64,000 nt of DNA from Rhizobium sp. Root274 (GTDB lineage: Bacteria; Pseudomonadota; Alphaproteobacteria; Rhizobiales; Rhizobiaceae), in NCBI RefSeq assembly GCF_001429245.1, contig NZ_LMJE01000001.1, forward strand, positions 63,186 to 127,185, in the 5' to 3' direction. Shown in pieces: positions 53,199 through 62,056 of the stretch. Under the pieces are notes generated by a model. That model saw only the letters and a list, made by a program, of their open reading frames with translations, was not told the DNA's origin and searched no databases. Within the stretch, counting starts at the first letter, position 1, and each line of letters opens with the position of its first letter. Both the position numbers and the translations under genes were made by a program.

Positions 53199-53570
53199 TC
53201 ACGCATCCCCGAGATAGGTTTTGATGGTCTCGATGAATTTCGGAACGGAAATCGGCTTGGAGACATAGGCCTCGCAGCCCCCCTGGCGGATGCGCTCTTC
53301 GTCGCCCTTCATGGCAAAGGCAGTGACTGCGATGACCGGGATGACGTGCAGATCCGGGTCATCCTTCAGCCACTTGGTCACTTCCAGACCGGAGACCTCG
53401 GGCAACTGGATGTCCATGAGAATCAGATCCGGCTTGTGGCGACGCGCAAGATCCATCGCTTCCATGCCATTGCGGGTCTGGACCGTCTCATAGCCGGAGG
53501 CTTCGATAAGATCGCGGAAGAGCTTCATATTGAGCTCATTGTCTTCGACAATCATTACCTTTTTCGGCAT
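53199..53570 (-). CDS. divK: Single-domain response regulator DivK
   Basis: A 123-residue stand-alone receiver, [20 protein letters not shown], with the acceptor Asp in [16 protein letters not shown] and Lys in [11 protein letters not shown]. In Caulobacter and rhizobia DivK, phosphorylated by DivJ and dephosphorylated by PleC, acts through DivL and CckA on CtrA. The divK-pleD order is conserved in alphaproteobacteria. It is divergent from the DUF3572 gene; I found no convincing CtrA box in the 137-base gap. Confidence 0.96.
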   Translation of the reverse strand: MPKKVMIVEDNELNMKLFRDLIEASGYETVQTRNGMEAMDLARRHKPDLILMDIQLPEVSGLEVTKWLKDDPDLHVIPVIAVTAFAMKGDEERIRQGGCEAYVSKPISVPKFIETIKTYLGDA

Positions 53571-53707
53571 TCACCCGGTCCTTTGTCCCGCGTCTTCAGG
53601 GGCCTGATGCTCGGCCCACGCGCGAGTTCGCATCTTCCGTCGGCCTGCATGCTAGTGCTATTTGGTTTCGAAATCGGTAATTTGCCAGGGAAACAGGAAA
53701 AGACTTT

Positions 53708-54001
53708 ATGAAAAACAGAGATATACCTGCGAGCGCCGAAGATACGGCGGTGGCGGTTCTGGGGTGGCTGGCAAACGAACCGGACATGCTTTCGCGCTTC
53801 CTGGCGCTCTCCGGAATACAGCCAGGGCAGTTGCGTGGCGCCGTGCAAGACCCCGGGTTTCTCGCGGGAATGCTGGATTTCCTGATGCAGCACGAGCCGA
53901 CGCTGATGGCTTTTTGCGAAGCGACGGAGACCAAGCCCGAAGTGGTCGTCGCCGCCTATCACCACTATGTGCGACCCGGTCTCGATTCGGGTGAGTTCTG
54001 A
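53708..54001 (+). CDS. DUF3572 family protein
   Basis: A 97-residue helical protein, with TAVAVLGWLANEPDMLSRFLALSG, PGFLAGMLDFLMQHEPTLMAF and the VVAAYHHYV tail, which I recognise as DUF3572. The last base of its TGA is the first of the next gene's ATG, so the two are coupled. The function of the family is unknown. Confidence 0.9.
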   Translation: MKNRDIPASAEDTAVAVLGWLANEPDMLSRFLALSGIQPGQLRGAVQDPGFLAGMLDFLMQHEPTLMAFCEATETKPEVVVAAYHHYVRPGLDSGEF

Positions 54002-54633
54002 TGCTCACTGATCTGGAGCACATCAAGCTTGCCGATCGGCCGCTGGTCGTCTGCGACGTCGATGACGTGGTGTTGCAATTTGCGACACCCTTCGAGGCCT
54101 TTCTCACTGAACGGGATCTGCGCCTGCTGCCCCGGTCGTTCAAGCTGACCGGCAACATCGTTGACGCGGCGGATGCCGTTCTCGACGCGCTCGCCGTCAG
54201 GAACCTGATCCATGACTTCTTCGTCGAACAGGAGCGCTGGCAGACGCCGTTTGCGGAAGCCGTGGACAGCCTGCATGCGCTCGCCGCCGAAGCCGATCTT
54301 GTGTTTCTGACCGCCATGCCGCCGCGCCATGCCGAGATTCGGCGCCGGCTGCTCGACCGGCTGACGCTGTCCTATCCGATGATCTCCAGCGAGGATCCGA
54401 AGGGGCCGATCGTCGCCCGCTTGCATGGTGAGCGCCCCCTGCCTGTCGCCTTTGTCGATGACATGCTGGGCAATCTGAGTTCCGTCGGCGAGCATGTGCC
54501 CGAATCGGCACTCGTCTATCTCCCGCCCGACGTCGCAATCTTCCGCTTTGCTCCCGAGCCGCAGGCCCCTGTGCTGCGGGCTCGGGACTGGCTAGAGGCA
54601 AGGCAGTTGATCGAGGCGCATTTTCGCGACTGA
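54001..54633 (+). CDS. HAD-like hydrolase family protein
   Basis: A 210-residue protein with a Rossmann-like HAD pattern. VVCDVDDVVLQFATPF carries the DxD nucleophile motif, DLVFLTAMPPRHAEIRRRL corresponds to motif II (Thr), SSEDPKGPIV to the motif III Lys, and VAFVDDMLGNLSSV to the motif IV acidic pair. A phosphatase or phosphotransferase is therefore plausible, but the substrate is not known. Coupled to DUF3572 upstream; dinB follows after about 110 bases with its own SOS promoter. Confidence 0.75.
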   Translation: MLTDLEHIKLADRPLVVCDVDDVVLQFATPFEAFLTERDLRLLPRSFKLTGNIVDAADAVLDALAVRNLIHDFFVEQERWQTPFAEAVDSLHALAAEADLVFLTAMPPRHAEIRRRLLDRLTLSYPMISSEDPKGPIVARLHGERPLPVAFVDDMLGNLSSVGEHVPESALVYLPPDVAIFRFAPEPQAPVLRARDWLEARQLIEAHFRD

Positions 54634-54723
54634 AGCCGTAGTCGCGATTGAGACCATGCGAACTTTGGGTTGGTCGCGACAGAGGCTCTTGTCTCATCAC
54701 CGGTGGCGGCATAGTGTGGCAAT

Positions 54724-54738
54724 GTTCAACCTTTGTTC
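54724..54738 (+). promoter_or_regulatory. LexA (SOS) box of dinB
   Basis: GTTCAACCTTTGTTC fits the alphaproteobacterial LexA consensus GTTC-N7-GTTC exactly and ends five bases before the dinB start codon. A promoter-like pair, TTGTCT at 54689 and TAGTGT at 54712 (17-base spacer), lies just upstream, placing the box over the transcription start. The motif alone is expected about twice by chance in 64 kb on both strands; the position before a known SOS gene gives the weight. Confidence 0.8.
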
Positions 54739-54743
54739 CAAAG

Positions 54744-56030
54744 ATGCCAGCCAGCGATCACTCTTCTCCGGGCTTCTGCCGCGACTGCCTGAAGGGGCAG
54801 CCCGAAGGGCTGCGGCGCTGCCGTGCCTGCGGCAGCCCCCGGCTGGTCTATCATCCGGAACTCTCTGACCTGACACTGGCACATGTCGACTGCGACGCCT
54901 TTTATGCGGCGGTCGAGAAGCGCGACAATCCGGAGCTCGTCGACAAGCCTGTCATCATCGGCGGCGGCAAGCGCGGCGTGGTGTCGACCGCCTGCTATGT
55001 GGCGCGCATCCACGGTGTGCGCTCGGCCATGCCGATGTTCAAGGCACTGGAGGCCTGCCCCCAGGCCGTCGTGATCAAGCCGGACATGGAGAAATATGTC
55101 CGCGTCGGGCGCGAGGTGCGGGCGATCATGGAAGAACTGACCCCGCTGGTGCAGCCGATCTCGATCGACGAGGCCTTTCTCGAACTGCGGGGCACGGAGC
55201 TTTTGCATCACGAGCCGCCGGCACGGGTGCTGGCGCGTTTTGCAAGGCGTGTGGAGCAGGAAATCGGCATCACGATCTCCGTTGGCCTCTCCTATTGCAA
55301 GTTCCTCGCCAAGGTTGCCTCCGACCTGCAGAAGCCGCGCGGTTTCTCGGTGATTGGGGCGGCCGAGGCGGTCGCATTTCTCGCCGACAAGCCGGTGTCA
55401 CTGATCTGGGGCGTCGGCAAGGCCCTGGCGACGACACTCCAGGCGGATGGGATCCGCACCATCGGACAGTTGCAGGTGATGGACGAGGCAGATCTGATGC
55501 GGCGTTACGGCGTCATGGGGCAGCGTTTGGCGCGGCTGTCGCGCGGTATCGATGACCGAACCGTGCATCCCAACGACCCGGCCAAGAGCGTCTCTGCCGA
55601 AACGACCTTCTTCGAGGATATCAGCAAGCCGGAGGACCTCATCGTCCATCTGCGGGAATTGTCGGAAAAGGTCGCCTGGCGGCTGAAACGGCAGGGGATC
55701 GCCGGGCATACGGTGGTCCTCAAACTCAAAACCGCCGATTTCAAGTCGCGCACCCGAAACCGGCGTCTCGACGATCCGACGCAGCTTGCCGACCGGATCT
55801 TTCGCACCGGCATGGCCCTGCTCGAGAAGGAAACCGACGGCACGCGCTTTAGGCTGATCGGCATCGGCGTGAGCGACCTTCGGGATGCGGCCACCGCCGA
55901 TCCACCGGATCTGGTGGATGCACAGGCAAGACGGCGGGCGGCGGCGGAAGCGGCCATGGACAAATTGCGCGACAAGTTCGGCAAGGGTACGGTGCAGACC
56001 GGATACACCTTCCCGAGCAAGCGACCTTGA
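54744..56030 (+). CDS. dinB: DNA polymerase IV (Y family) with N-terminal CxxC pair
   Basis: A 428-residue translesion polymerase. The palm carries [16 protein letters not shown] and [12 protein letters not shown], the fingers [22 protein letters not shown] block (here [18 protein letters not shown]), the helix-hairpin-helix [12 protein letters not shown], and the little-finger domain ([16 protein letters not shown]). Unlike classical DinB it has an N-terminal extension with Cys12, Cys15, Cys26 and Cys29 (C-x2-C-x10-C-x2-C), a probable zinc ribbon. ATG 54744 is placed right after the LexA box; an in-frame ATG at 54648 would lie upstream of it. LexA repression with SOS induction is expected. 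Confidence 0.93.
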   Translation: MPASDHSSPGFCRDCLKGQPEGLRRCRACGSPRLVYHPELSDLTLAHVDCDAFYAAVEKRDNPELVDKPVIIGGGKRGVVSTACYVARIHGVRSAMPMFKALEACPQAVVIKPDMEKYVRVGREVRAIMEELTPLVQPISIDEAFLELRGTELLHHEPPARVLARFARRVEQEIGITISVGLSYCKFLAKVASDLQKPRGFSVIGAAEAVAFLADKPVSLIWGVGKALATTLQADGIRTIGQLQVMDEADLMRRYGVMGQRLARLSRGIDDRTVHPNDPAKSVSAETTFFEDISKPEDLIVHLRELSEKVAWRLKRQGIAGHTVVLKLKTADFKSRTRNRRLDDPTQLADRIFRTGMALLEKETDGTRFRLIGIGVSDLRDAATADPPDLVDAQARRRAAAEAAMDKLRDKFGKGTVQTGYTFPSKRP

Positions 56031-56037
56031 GTCCGCC

Positions 56038-56844
56038 ATGACCCTTCCCGACACTCCCGATCCCACGATGCGACGGCCCGTGCGCCCGCAGCGGTCAGAC
56101 AGGCGGTGGCGTCATCTCCGGGTGGCGGCCTCCTATCACCGTCGCCGTGGCAACGATCTGTTGCTGGGCGTGATCCTCGCCTTCGTTGCAGGCGCCATGA
56201 ATGCCGGGGGCTTTCTGGCTGTCGGGCGCTATACCTCGCATATGACCGGCGTCGTCTCTTCGATCGCCGATGATCTGGCCCTCGGCTTGTTCGGTCTGGT
56301 CGGCGCGGGCCTTGCGCTGCTTTTTGCCTTTCTCTGCGGCGCGGCTTCCTCCGCCGTCCTGATCAATTGGGCACGGCGACATGCGCGGCGCCAGCAATAT
56401 GCTTATCCGCTGGCGCTCGAGTCCGGGCTGCTGATCGTCTTTGCCGGTCTCGGTACGCTGCAGCAGACCGCCGTGGCGCCAGCAACGGCCCTGCTTCTCT
56501 GCTTCGTCATGGGCTTGCAGAATGCCACGATCACCAAGATCTCCGGCGCCCGTATCCGTACCACCCATCTGACGGGCATGGTGACGGATATGGGGATCGA
56601 ACTCGGCAAGTTTGCCTATCTCTGGATCGCGCGACTTCTCTCCCACCCACCGATCCCGGTCGACGGTCGCAAACTTTCCATCCTGTTGCCGATCGTGTCG
56701 ATGTTCTTCTTCGGCGGGCTGGTCGGCGCTCTCGGCTTCAAGCATCTCGGCCACGCCTTTGCATTGCCGATTGCCGCCCTTCTGCTGGCCGTCGCCTCGC
56801 CGCAATTGCAGGGACAGCGCAAGGGGCACGTAAAGCCCGTCTGA
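56038..56844 (+). CDS. DUF1275 (YoaK) family membrane protein
   Basis: A 268-residue membrane protein with six hydrophobic segments. The DUF1275 marks are GVILAFVAGAMNAGGFLAVGRYTSHMTGVVSS near the start and CFVMGLQNATITKISGARIRTTHLTGMVTDMG in the middle. The N-terminus is Arg-rich and cytoplasmic. A second in-frame ATG (MRRPVRP) eleven codons downstream is an alternative start. It begins eight bases after dinB and could be read from the SOS transcript. The family's role is unknown. Confidence 0.9.
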   Translation: MTLPDTPDPTMRRPVRPQRSDRRWRHLRVAASYHRRRGNDLLLGVILAFVAGAMNAGGFLAVGRYTSHMTGVVSSIADDLALGLFGLVGAGLALLFAFLCGAASSAVLINWARRHARRQQYAYPLALESGLLIVFAGLGTLQQTAVAPATALLLCFVMGLQNATITKISGARIRTTHLTGMVTDMGIELGKFAYLWIARLLSHPPIPVDGRKLSILLPIVSMFFFGGLVGALGFKHLGHAFALPIAALLLAVASPQLQGQRKGHVKPV

Positions 56845-56975
56845 CGAAGTGAAGCCTGTGGAAAGCCGATCAAACATCCGTGTATGACCCTCGTCCACAA
56901 GCGATCGCGAAACTTTTCTTAAACTTCGCCGGGTAGCATCGCGTCATCCTGTATCGCGTATTCCCCGGTCGTATC

Positions 56976-58220
56976 ATGTTCCAGCGTTTCGCCCTCGCCT
57001 TCAGCCTCGGCCTCATGGCCAGCAGCGCTCTCAGCAGCTCCCTCTTAGCCAGCGATCGCGGCCCCTTGCAGATCTATGTCTCCAAGTCGACGCAGACGCT
57101 CACCGTCTATGACGGCGACGAGGTTCTGGCGACCTCGAAGGTGTCGACGGGCAAGCCCGGGCACTCGACGCCATCCGGCATCTTTTCCATTCTTGAAAAG
57201 CGCAAGTACCACGAATCCAACATCTATTCGAATGCGCCCATGCCGTTCATGCAGCGGCTGACCTGGTCTGGTATCGCGCTGCACGAGGGCAAGGTGCCGA
57301 ACTATCCGGCCTCACATGGTTGCGTGCGCCTGCCGAATGGCTTTGCCAAGACACTGTTCTCGATGACCGAGCGGGGTGCGCATGTGATCATCACCGACGA
57401 CCCGGTGACGCCGCGGACGATCTCGCAGGCCAACCTTTTTACGCCCCGCCAGCCGATCCCCGCAGGCGGCCTATTGTCGGATGCCGAACTGCGGCCGACC
57501 AAGATCGAGGCGTCGCTAAAGCCTGTCGAGGTGGCGATGAACGAAGTCTTGCCGAAGGCAGGTGCCGCAGCCCAACTGGTGCTTGAAGACGAGCCGCCGC
57601 TTCGGATCCTCATTACCCGGCGCAGCCAGCGCGAGGAGGTCCGCGACGTTCAGGAAATGCTGACCGAACTCGGCTTCGATGCCGGTGCGACCGACGGCGT
57701 GCTGGGAAGCCAGACGCTGGCTGCCATCCGTGGCTACAAGCGCTGGAAGTCGATCGAGAAGGACGGCGAACTCCTCTCGCCCCGCTTCATCACCGCGCTC
57801 TCCGCCTCCGCCGGGCGAGAAAAGCCGCTCGCCGGACAGATCATGGTGCGGCAGAAGTTCAAGCCGGTCTTCGAGGCAGCGATTGGTATTCGCGAACCGG
57901 AAAAGGGCCTGGGCACGCATTTCCTCGAAGCAAGCCATGTCGACCGGTTCAAGGGCAAGGTCGCCTGGCGCAGCGTCAGCATCGCCAACCACCTGCCGGC
58001 GCCGACGCTGAAGCGGTTGGGCATTATCAAACCGGCTGATGATGCGGCTGTCTATACCGCCGAGGCCGCCCTCGCCCGCCTGGATATTCCAGACGAGGTG
58101 CGCGCCAAGATCGAGACCATGCTGAGCGAAGGCTCGTCGATCACCATTTCCGACAGCGGGATCGGGCCTGAGACCGGCGACGGCACGGATTTCATCACCG
58201 TGACGCGGACGAAGGGGTGA
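56976..58220 (+). CDS. L,D-transpeptidase (YkuD) with peptidoglycan-binding domain
   Basis: A 414-residue exported protein. After a signal peptide (residues 1-26) comes the YkuD domain (30-145), containing GIALHEGK and the active-site ASHGCVRLP with Cys116. A PG_binding_1-type helical domain follows (REEVRDVQEMLTELGFDAGATDGVLGSQTLAAIRGYKRW, about 215-255). The remaining 150 residues have no recognised domain. L,D-transpeptidases make 3-3 cross-links or attach proteins to peptidoglycan, an abundant activity in Rhizobiales with polar growth. It converges on dnaE. Confidence 0.92.
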   Translation: MFQRFALAFSLGLMASSALSSSLLASDRGPLQIYVSKSTQTLTVYDGDEVLATSKVSTGKPGHSTPSGIFSILEKRKYHESNIYSNAPMPFMQRLTWSGIALHEGKVPNYPASHGCVRLPNGFAKTLFSMTERGAHVIITDDPVTPRTISQANLFTPRQPIPAGGLLSDAELRPTKIEASLKPVEVAMNEVLPKAGAAAQLVLEDEPPLRILITRRSQREEVRDVQEMLTELGFDAGATDGVLGSQTLAAIRGYKRWKSIEKDGELLSPRFITALSASAGREKPLAGQIMVRQKFKPVFEAAIGIREPEKGLGTHFLEASHVDRFKGKVAWRSVSIANHLPAPTLKRLGIIKPADDAAVYTAEAALARLDIPDEVRAKIETMLSEGSSITISDSGIGPETGDGTDFITVTRTKG

Positions 58221-58226
58221 AGCTCC

Positions 58227-61200
58227 TCACACCAGTTCGACATCCAGTACGCCCGGCGTCGAGCGCATGGCGGCGGCGATTTCGGGTGAGATGCGGAAGC
58301 GTTCGGTGAGTTCGACCTCGATCTCGCGCTTGCCTTCATCTTTGATCACGATGAACGACACCAGACCATCGCCGCGGGCGTTGAGGTGGGCAGCGACTGC
58401 GCGCAAGGGGCCGGAATCGCGGACATAAACGCGCATGGCCTTCTGCATGCGGATCGACTGCTCCTCCAGCGACTGCGCCGTCTGGATGCGGAGCCCCACC
58501 CCTTCCGGCCGCTCTTCGGCAGCAACCGTGATGACCAGTGATTTGCCTGACTCGAGCAGGTCGCGATACTGGTTCAGGCCTTCGGAGAAGAGCACCGCTT
58601 CATACTGGCCTGACGCGTCTGAGAAGGTGACGATACCCATCTTGTTGCCGGTTCGGGTCTTGCGCTCCTGCTTCGAGATAACGGTTCCGGCCAGTCGACC
58701 GGCCGTGGCGCCCTGTTTCACTGCGACGGAGAAATCGGCGAAATTCTGGACGCGCAGCTTATCGAGCAGTTGGCGATAGGCATCGAGCGGATGGGCCGAG
58801 AGGTAGAAGCCGAGCACCTGGAACTCGCGCATCAACTTTTCAGAGGAGAGCCACGGCGTGTAAGGCGCGAAGGCGATCTTTTCCGGCCCGCTCGCACCGC
58901 CTGAACCGAACATGTCGGACTGGCCGCTGACGGCGTTTTCCTGGGCACGCTGGGCATAGCCCATGATGCGGTCAAGGCTGCCGATCAGTTCGGCACGGTC
59001 ACGGCCGAAGCAGTCGAAAGCGCCGGCGGCAATCAGGCTTTCGAAGACGCGGCGGTTGATCTGCTTGGGATCGATCCGGAGGCAGAAGTCCTCCAGGCTT
59101 TCGAAGGGCGTGTCGCCGCGCACCTCGACGATGTGCTCGACGGCATTTTCGCCGACACCCTTGATGGCGGCGAGCGCATAATAGATGCGGTTGGGGCCGG
59201 TCTGGAAATGGCGGAACGACGTCTGCACCGAAGGCGGCACCACTTCGATGCCAAGACGCCCGGCATCCTGGCGGAAGTCGACGAGCTTTTCCGTGTTCGC
59301 CATATCGAGGGTCATAGACGCAGCCAGGAACTCGACCGGGTAATGCGCCTTCATATAGGCGGTCTGGTAGGAGACGATGGCGTAGGCTGCAGCGTGCGAC
59401 TTGTTGAAGCCGTAATTGGCGAACTTGGCCAAGAGTTCGAAGATATTGTTGGCCTGGGGCTTGGAGACGCCGTTCTTCATCGCGCCTTCGACGAAACGAG
59501 CCGACTGCTGGTCCATCTCCGCCTTGATCTTCTTACCCATGGCGCGGCGCAGAAGGTCGGCTTCGCCGAGCGAATAGCCCGAAAGCACCTGAGCGATCTG
59601 CATGACCTGCTCCTGGTAGACGATAACGCCCTGCGTTTCCTTCAGGAGATAGTCGATTTTAGGATGAACGGAGGCGAGTTCTTCCTCGCCATGTTTGCGG
59701 GCATTGTAGACCGGGATGTTTTCCATCGGGCCTGGACGATACAGCGCCACAAGCGCGATGATGTCCTCGATGCAGTCGGGACGCATGCCGATCAGGGCCT
59801 TGCGCATGCCGGCACTTTCCACCTGGAACACGCCGACGGTTTCACCGCGCGACAGCATCTCATAGGTGAGCTTGTCATCGAGCGGGATCGCCGCCAGATC
59901 GACCTTGTGGCCGCGCTGCTCCACAACGAAATCGACGGCGGTCTTCAAGACCGTCAACGTCTTCAGACCGAGGAAGTCAAACTTGACGAGGCCGGCCTGT
60001 TCCACCCATTTCATGTTGAACTGGGTAACCGGCATGTCGGATCGCGGATCGCGATACATCGGCACCAGCTTCGACAGCGGACGATCGCCGATGACGATAC
60101 CGGCGGCGTGGGTCGAGGCGTGGCGGTAGAGGCCTTCGATCTTCTGGGCGATTTCCAAGAGACGCGCGACGACAGGTTCCTCGGCTGCGGCCTCCTGGAG
60201 CTTCGGCTCCTCCTCGATCGCCTTGGAGAGTGGCGTCGGATTCGCCGGATTGTTCGGTACGAGCTTGCAGATCTTGTCGACCTGGCCATAGGACATTTCG
60301 AGCACACGCCCGACGTCGCGCAGGGCCGCACGCGCCTGGAGCGATCCGAAAGTGATGATCTGTCCCACCTGCTCGCGGCCATATTTTCGCTGAACGTAGC
60401 GGATGACCTCTTCGCGGCGTTCCTGGCAGAAGTCGATATCGAAGTCGGGCATCGAGACGCGTTCCGGATTGAGGAAGCGTTCGAAGAGCAGCGAAAAGCG
60501 CAAGGGATCGACGTCGGTGATGGTCAGCGCATAGGCGACCAGTGAGCCAGCACCCGAACCACGGCCCGGACCGACGGGAATGTCATGCTGCTTGGCCCAT
60601 TTGATGAAGTCCGAAACGATCAGGAAGTAGCCCGGGAACTTCATGCGCTCGATGACCGAGAGCTCGAATTCGAGCCGGTCGCGATAATCCTTCTCCTCGT
60701 AACCCGGTGCCATACCAAGGGCTGCGAGACGGTTGTCGAGGCCTTCCATCGCCTGGCGGCGCAGTTCCAGTGCTTCCTCGCGTTCCGCCTCCTCCGGATC
60801 GTCGCTGCCGCCAGTGAAACGGGGCAGGATCGGTTTGCGGGTCGACAGAACGAAGGAGCAGCGGCGGGCGATCTCGACCGTGTTGTCCAAGGCTTCCGGC
60901 AAATCGGAGAAGAGCGCCTGCATCTCCGCGCGGCTCTTCAGGTAATGATCGGGTGTGAGGCGGAAGCGGTCGTCGTTGGAGACAATGGCGTTGTGCGCGA
61001 CGGCCATCAGGGCATCATGGGCGTCGTAGTCGTCGCGCGTCGGAAAAAAGGCTTCATTGGTCGCGACCAGCGGCAGGTCGTGGTCATAGGCCAGTTGCAC
61101 CACGCGCCGCTCATGGACCCGATCGTAATTGCCATGCCGTTGCACTTCGACATAGAGCCGATCGCCGAAGAGGCGCTTCAGCGCAAGCAGTCTTGCCTCG

Positions 61201-61727
61201 GCCGACGCGCCATGTCCGTCGCGGAGCATTCGATCGACAGGACCGCCGGATGCACCGGTCAGAGCGATCAACCCCTCCGTGCCGCTCTCTTGCAGCCAGG
61301 AGAGTTTGACATGGACCGGTTGGCCGGCATCGCCTCCCAGATAGGCGCGGCTGACGATATCCACCAACCGCTCATAACCCGCAGCATCCGATGCGAGCAC
61401 GACGATCGACGGCAGATCCGGCATATGGCCATTGCCGCCTCGTTTTTCACCCGTCGAATCTTCCATGTCGATCGACAGCTGGCAGCCGATGATGGGTTGG
61501 ACGCCGTCACCAATCGCCTTTTGAGAAAATTCGAGCGCGACGAAGAGGTTGTTGGTATCGGTAATGGCAATCGCCGGCTGGTCGTCGGCCACGGCCTTGC
61601 CGAGAATCTTCTTGAGCGGCAGCGCGCCTTCGAGGAGCGAATAGGCCGAATGCACCCGCAGATGAACATAACCCGGTCCGACCATGGGACCCGATGGAGC
61701 GTCCACTCCGCTGTTGCCTTCGCCCAT
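58227..61727 (-). CDS. dnaE: DNA polymerase III alpha subunit
   Basis: An 1166-residue C-family replicative polymerase. The PHP domain opens with YVHLRVHSAYSLLEGALPL. The palm has GPGRGSGAGSLVAYALTITDVDPLRF, the catalytic PDFDIDFCQERR and FQVESAGMRKAL. The tandem HhH region (FNKSHAAAYAIVSYQTAYMKAHYPVEFLAA) and an OB domain (AGTVISKQERKTRTGNKMGIVTF) follow. The length and full PHP/OB set identify the replicative DnaE1 rather than ImuC/DnaE2. ATG 61727 is preferred over ATG 61736 because AAGG directly abuts the latter. Confidence 0.95.
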   Translation of the reverse strand: MGEGNSGVDAPSGPMVGPGYVHLRVHSAYSLLEGALPLKKILGKAVADDQPAIAITDTNNLFVALEFSQKAIGDGVQPIIGCQLSIDMEDSTGEKRGGNGHMPDLPSIVVLASDAAGYERLVDIVSRAYLGGDAGQPVHVKLSWLQESGTEGLIALTGASGGPVDRMLRDGHGASAEARLLALKRLFGDRLYVEVQRHGNYDRVHERRVVQLAYDHDLPLVATNEAFFPTRDDYDAHDALMAVAHNAIVSNDDRFRLTPDHYLKSRAEMQALFSDLPEALDNTVEIARRCSFVLSTRKPILPRFTGGSDDPEEAEREEALELRRQAMEGLDNRLAALGMAPGYEEKDYRDRLEFELSVIERMKFPGYFLIVSDFIKWAKQHDIPVGPGRGSGAGSLVAYALTITDVDPLRFSLLFERFLNPERVSMPDFDIDFCQERREEVIRYVQRKYGREQVGQIITFGSLQARAALRDVGRVLEMSYGQVDKICKLVPNNPANPTPLSKAIEEEPKLQEAAAEEPVVARLLEIAQKIEGLYRHASTHAAGIVIGDRPLSKLVPMYRDPRSDMPVTQFNMKWVEQAGLVKFDFLGLKTLTVLKTAVDFVVEQRGHKVDLAAIPLDDKLTYEMLSRGETVGVFQVESAGMRKALIGMRPDCIEDIIALVALYRPGPMENIPVYNARKHGEEELASVHPKIDYLLKETQGVIVYQEQVMQIAQVLSGYSLGEADLLRRAMGKKIKAEMDQQSARFVEGAMKNGVSKPQANNIFELLAKFANYGFNKSHAAAYAIVSYQTAYMKAHYPVEFLAASMTLDMANTEKLVDFRQDAGRLGIEVVPPSVQTSFRHFQTGPNRIYYALAAIKGVGENAVEHIVEVRGDTPFESLEDFCLRIDPKQINRRVFESLIAAGAFDCFGRDRAELIGSLDRIMGYAQRAQENAVSGQSDMFGSGGASGPEKIAFAPYTPWLSSEKLMREFQVLGFYLSAHPLDAYRQLLDKLRVQNFADFSVAVKQGATAGRLAGTVISKQERKTRTGNKMGIVTFSDASGQYEAVLFSEGLNQYRDLLESGKSLVITVAAEERPEGVGLRIQTAQSLEEQSIRMQKAMRVYVRDSGPLRAVAAHLNARGDGLVSFIVIKDEGKREIEVELTERFRISPEIAAAMRSTPGVLDVELV

Positions 61728-61839
61728 ATCGATCATCCTTGCACTGCACTGAATCAGCGGGATTTTCGATGTTCGGGACGGCGAAGTCCAGTCACGTTTG
61801 CCGCGACGGACACATGTATACAGGTTTCAACGGTGGCGC

Positions 61840-61926
61840 TCAGAGCGCCAGCATCAGCAGGGTCATGCTGGCAACGAATACGGCCATGGAGGTGAATGCA
61901 GCAACGTCACGAATGATTTCGGTCAT
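61840..61926 (-). CDS. 28-residue SOS-controlled membrane microprotein (SidA-like candidate)
   Basis: The frame ATG 61926 to TGA 61840 encodes MTEIIRDVAAFTSMAV, then FVASMTLLMLAL: a short charged N-terminus and one membrane helix (about residues 10-28). AGGAG sits nine bases upstream of the ATG. The promoter at 61955-61983 is overlapped by a perfect GTTC-N7-GTTC LexA box. In Caulobacter the SOS-induced division inhibitor SidA is a 29-residue single-pass protein acting on FtsW/FtsN; size, topology and control match, and I recall sidA lying near dnaE there. Orthology is an inference; sequence similarity to SidA was not tested. Confidence 0.75.
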   Translation of the reverse strand: MTEIIRDVAAFTSMAVFVASMTLLMLAL

Positions 61927-61954
61927 GTCTGTCTCCTAGTTCCTCTATGTTTCC

Positions 61955-61983
61955 ATCATGTTCACTTTTCGTTCTTTCGTCAA
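61955..61983 (-). promoter_or_regulatory. SOS promoter with LexA box for the microprotein
   Basis: On the minus strand TTGACG (61983-61978) and CATGAT (61960-61955) are separated by exactly 17 bases, a good sigma-70 layout. The spacer contains GAACGAAAAGTGAAC (61974-61960), a perfect LexA box in the alphaproteobacterial form. A second, one-mismatch box (GAAA-N7-GAAC) follows at 61953-61939. LexA bound here would block RNA polymerase. Confidence 0.78.
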
Positions 61984-62056
61984 CCCCAAAAAAGCCCGAA
62001 CGCCGCGCGGAACAAAAGTCCCGGACGCGTTGCGGTGCAGCAAAATTGGAAAATGA

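Noticed and set aside
53571-53707. CtrA binding site between divK and the DUF3572 gene
   Set aside because: I looked for TTAA-N7-TTAA and found no match in the 137-base gap.
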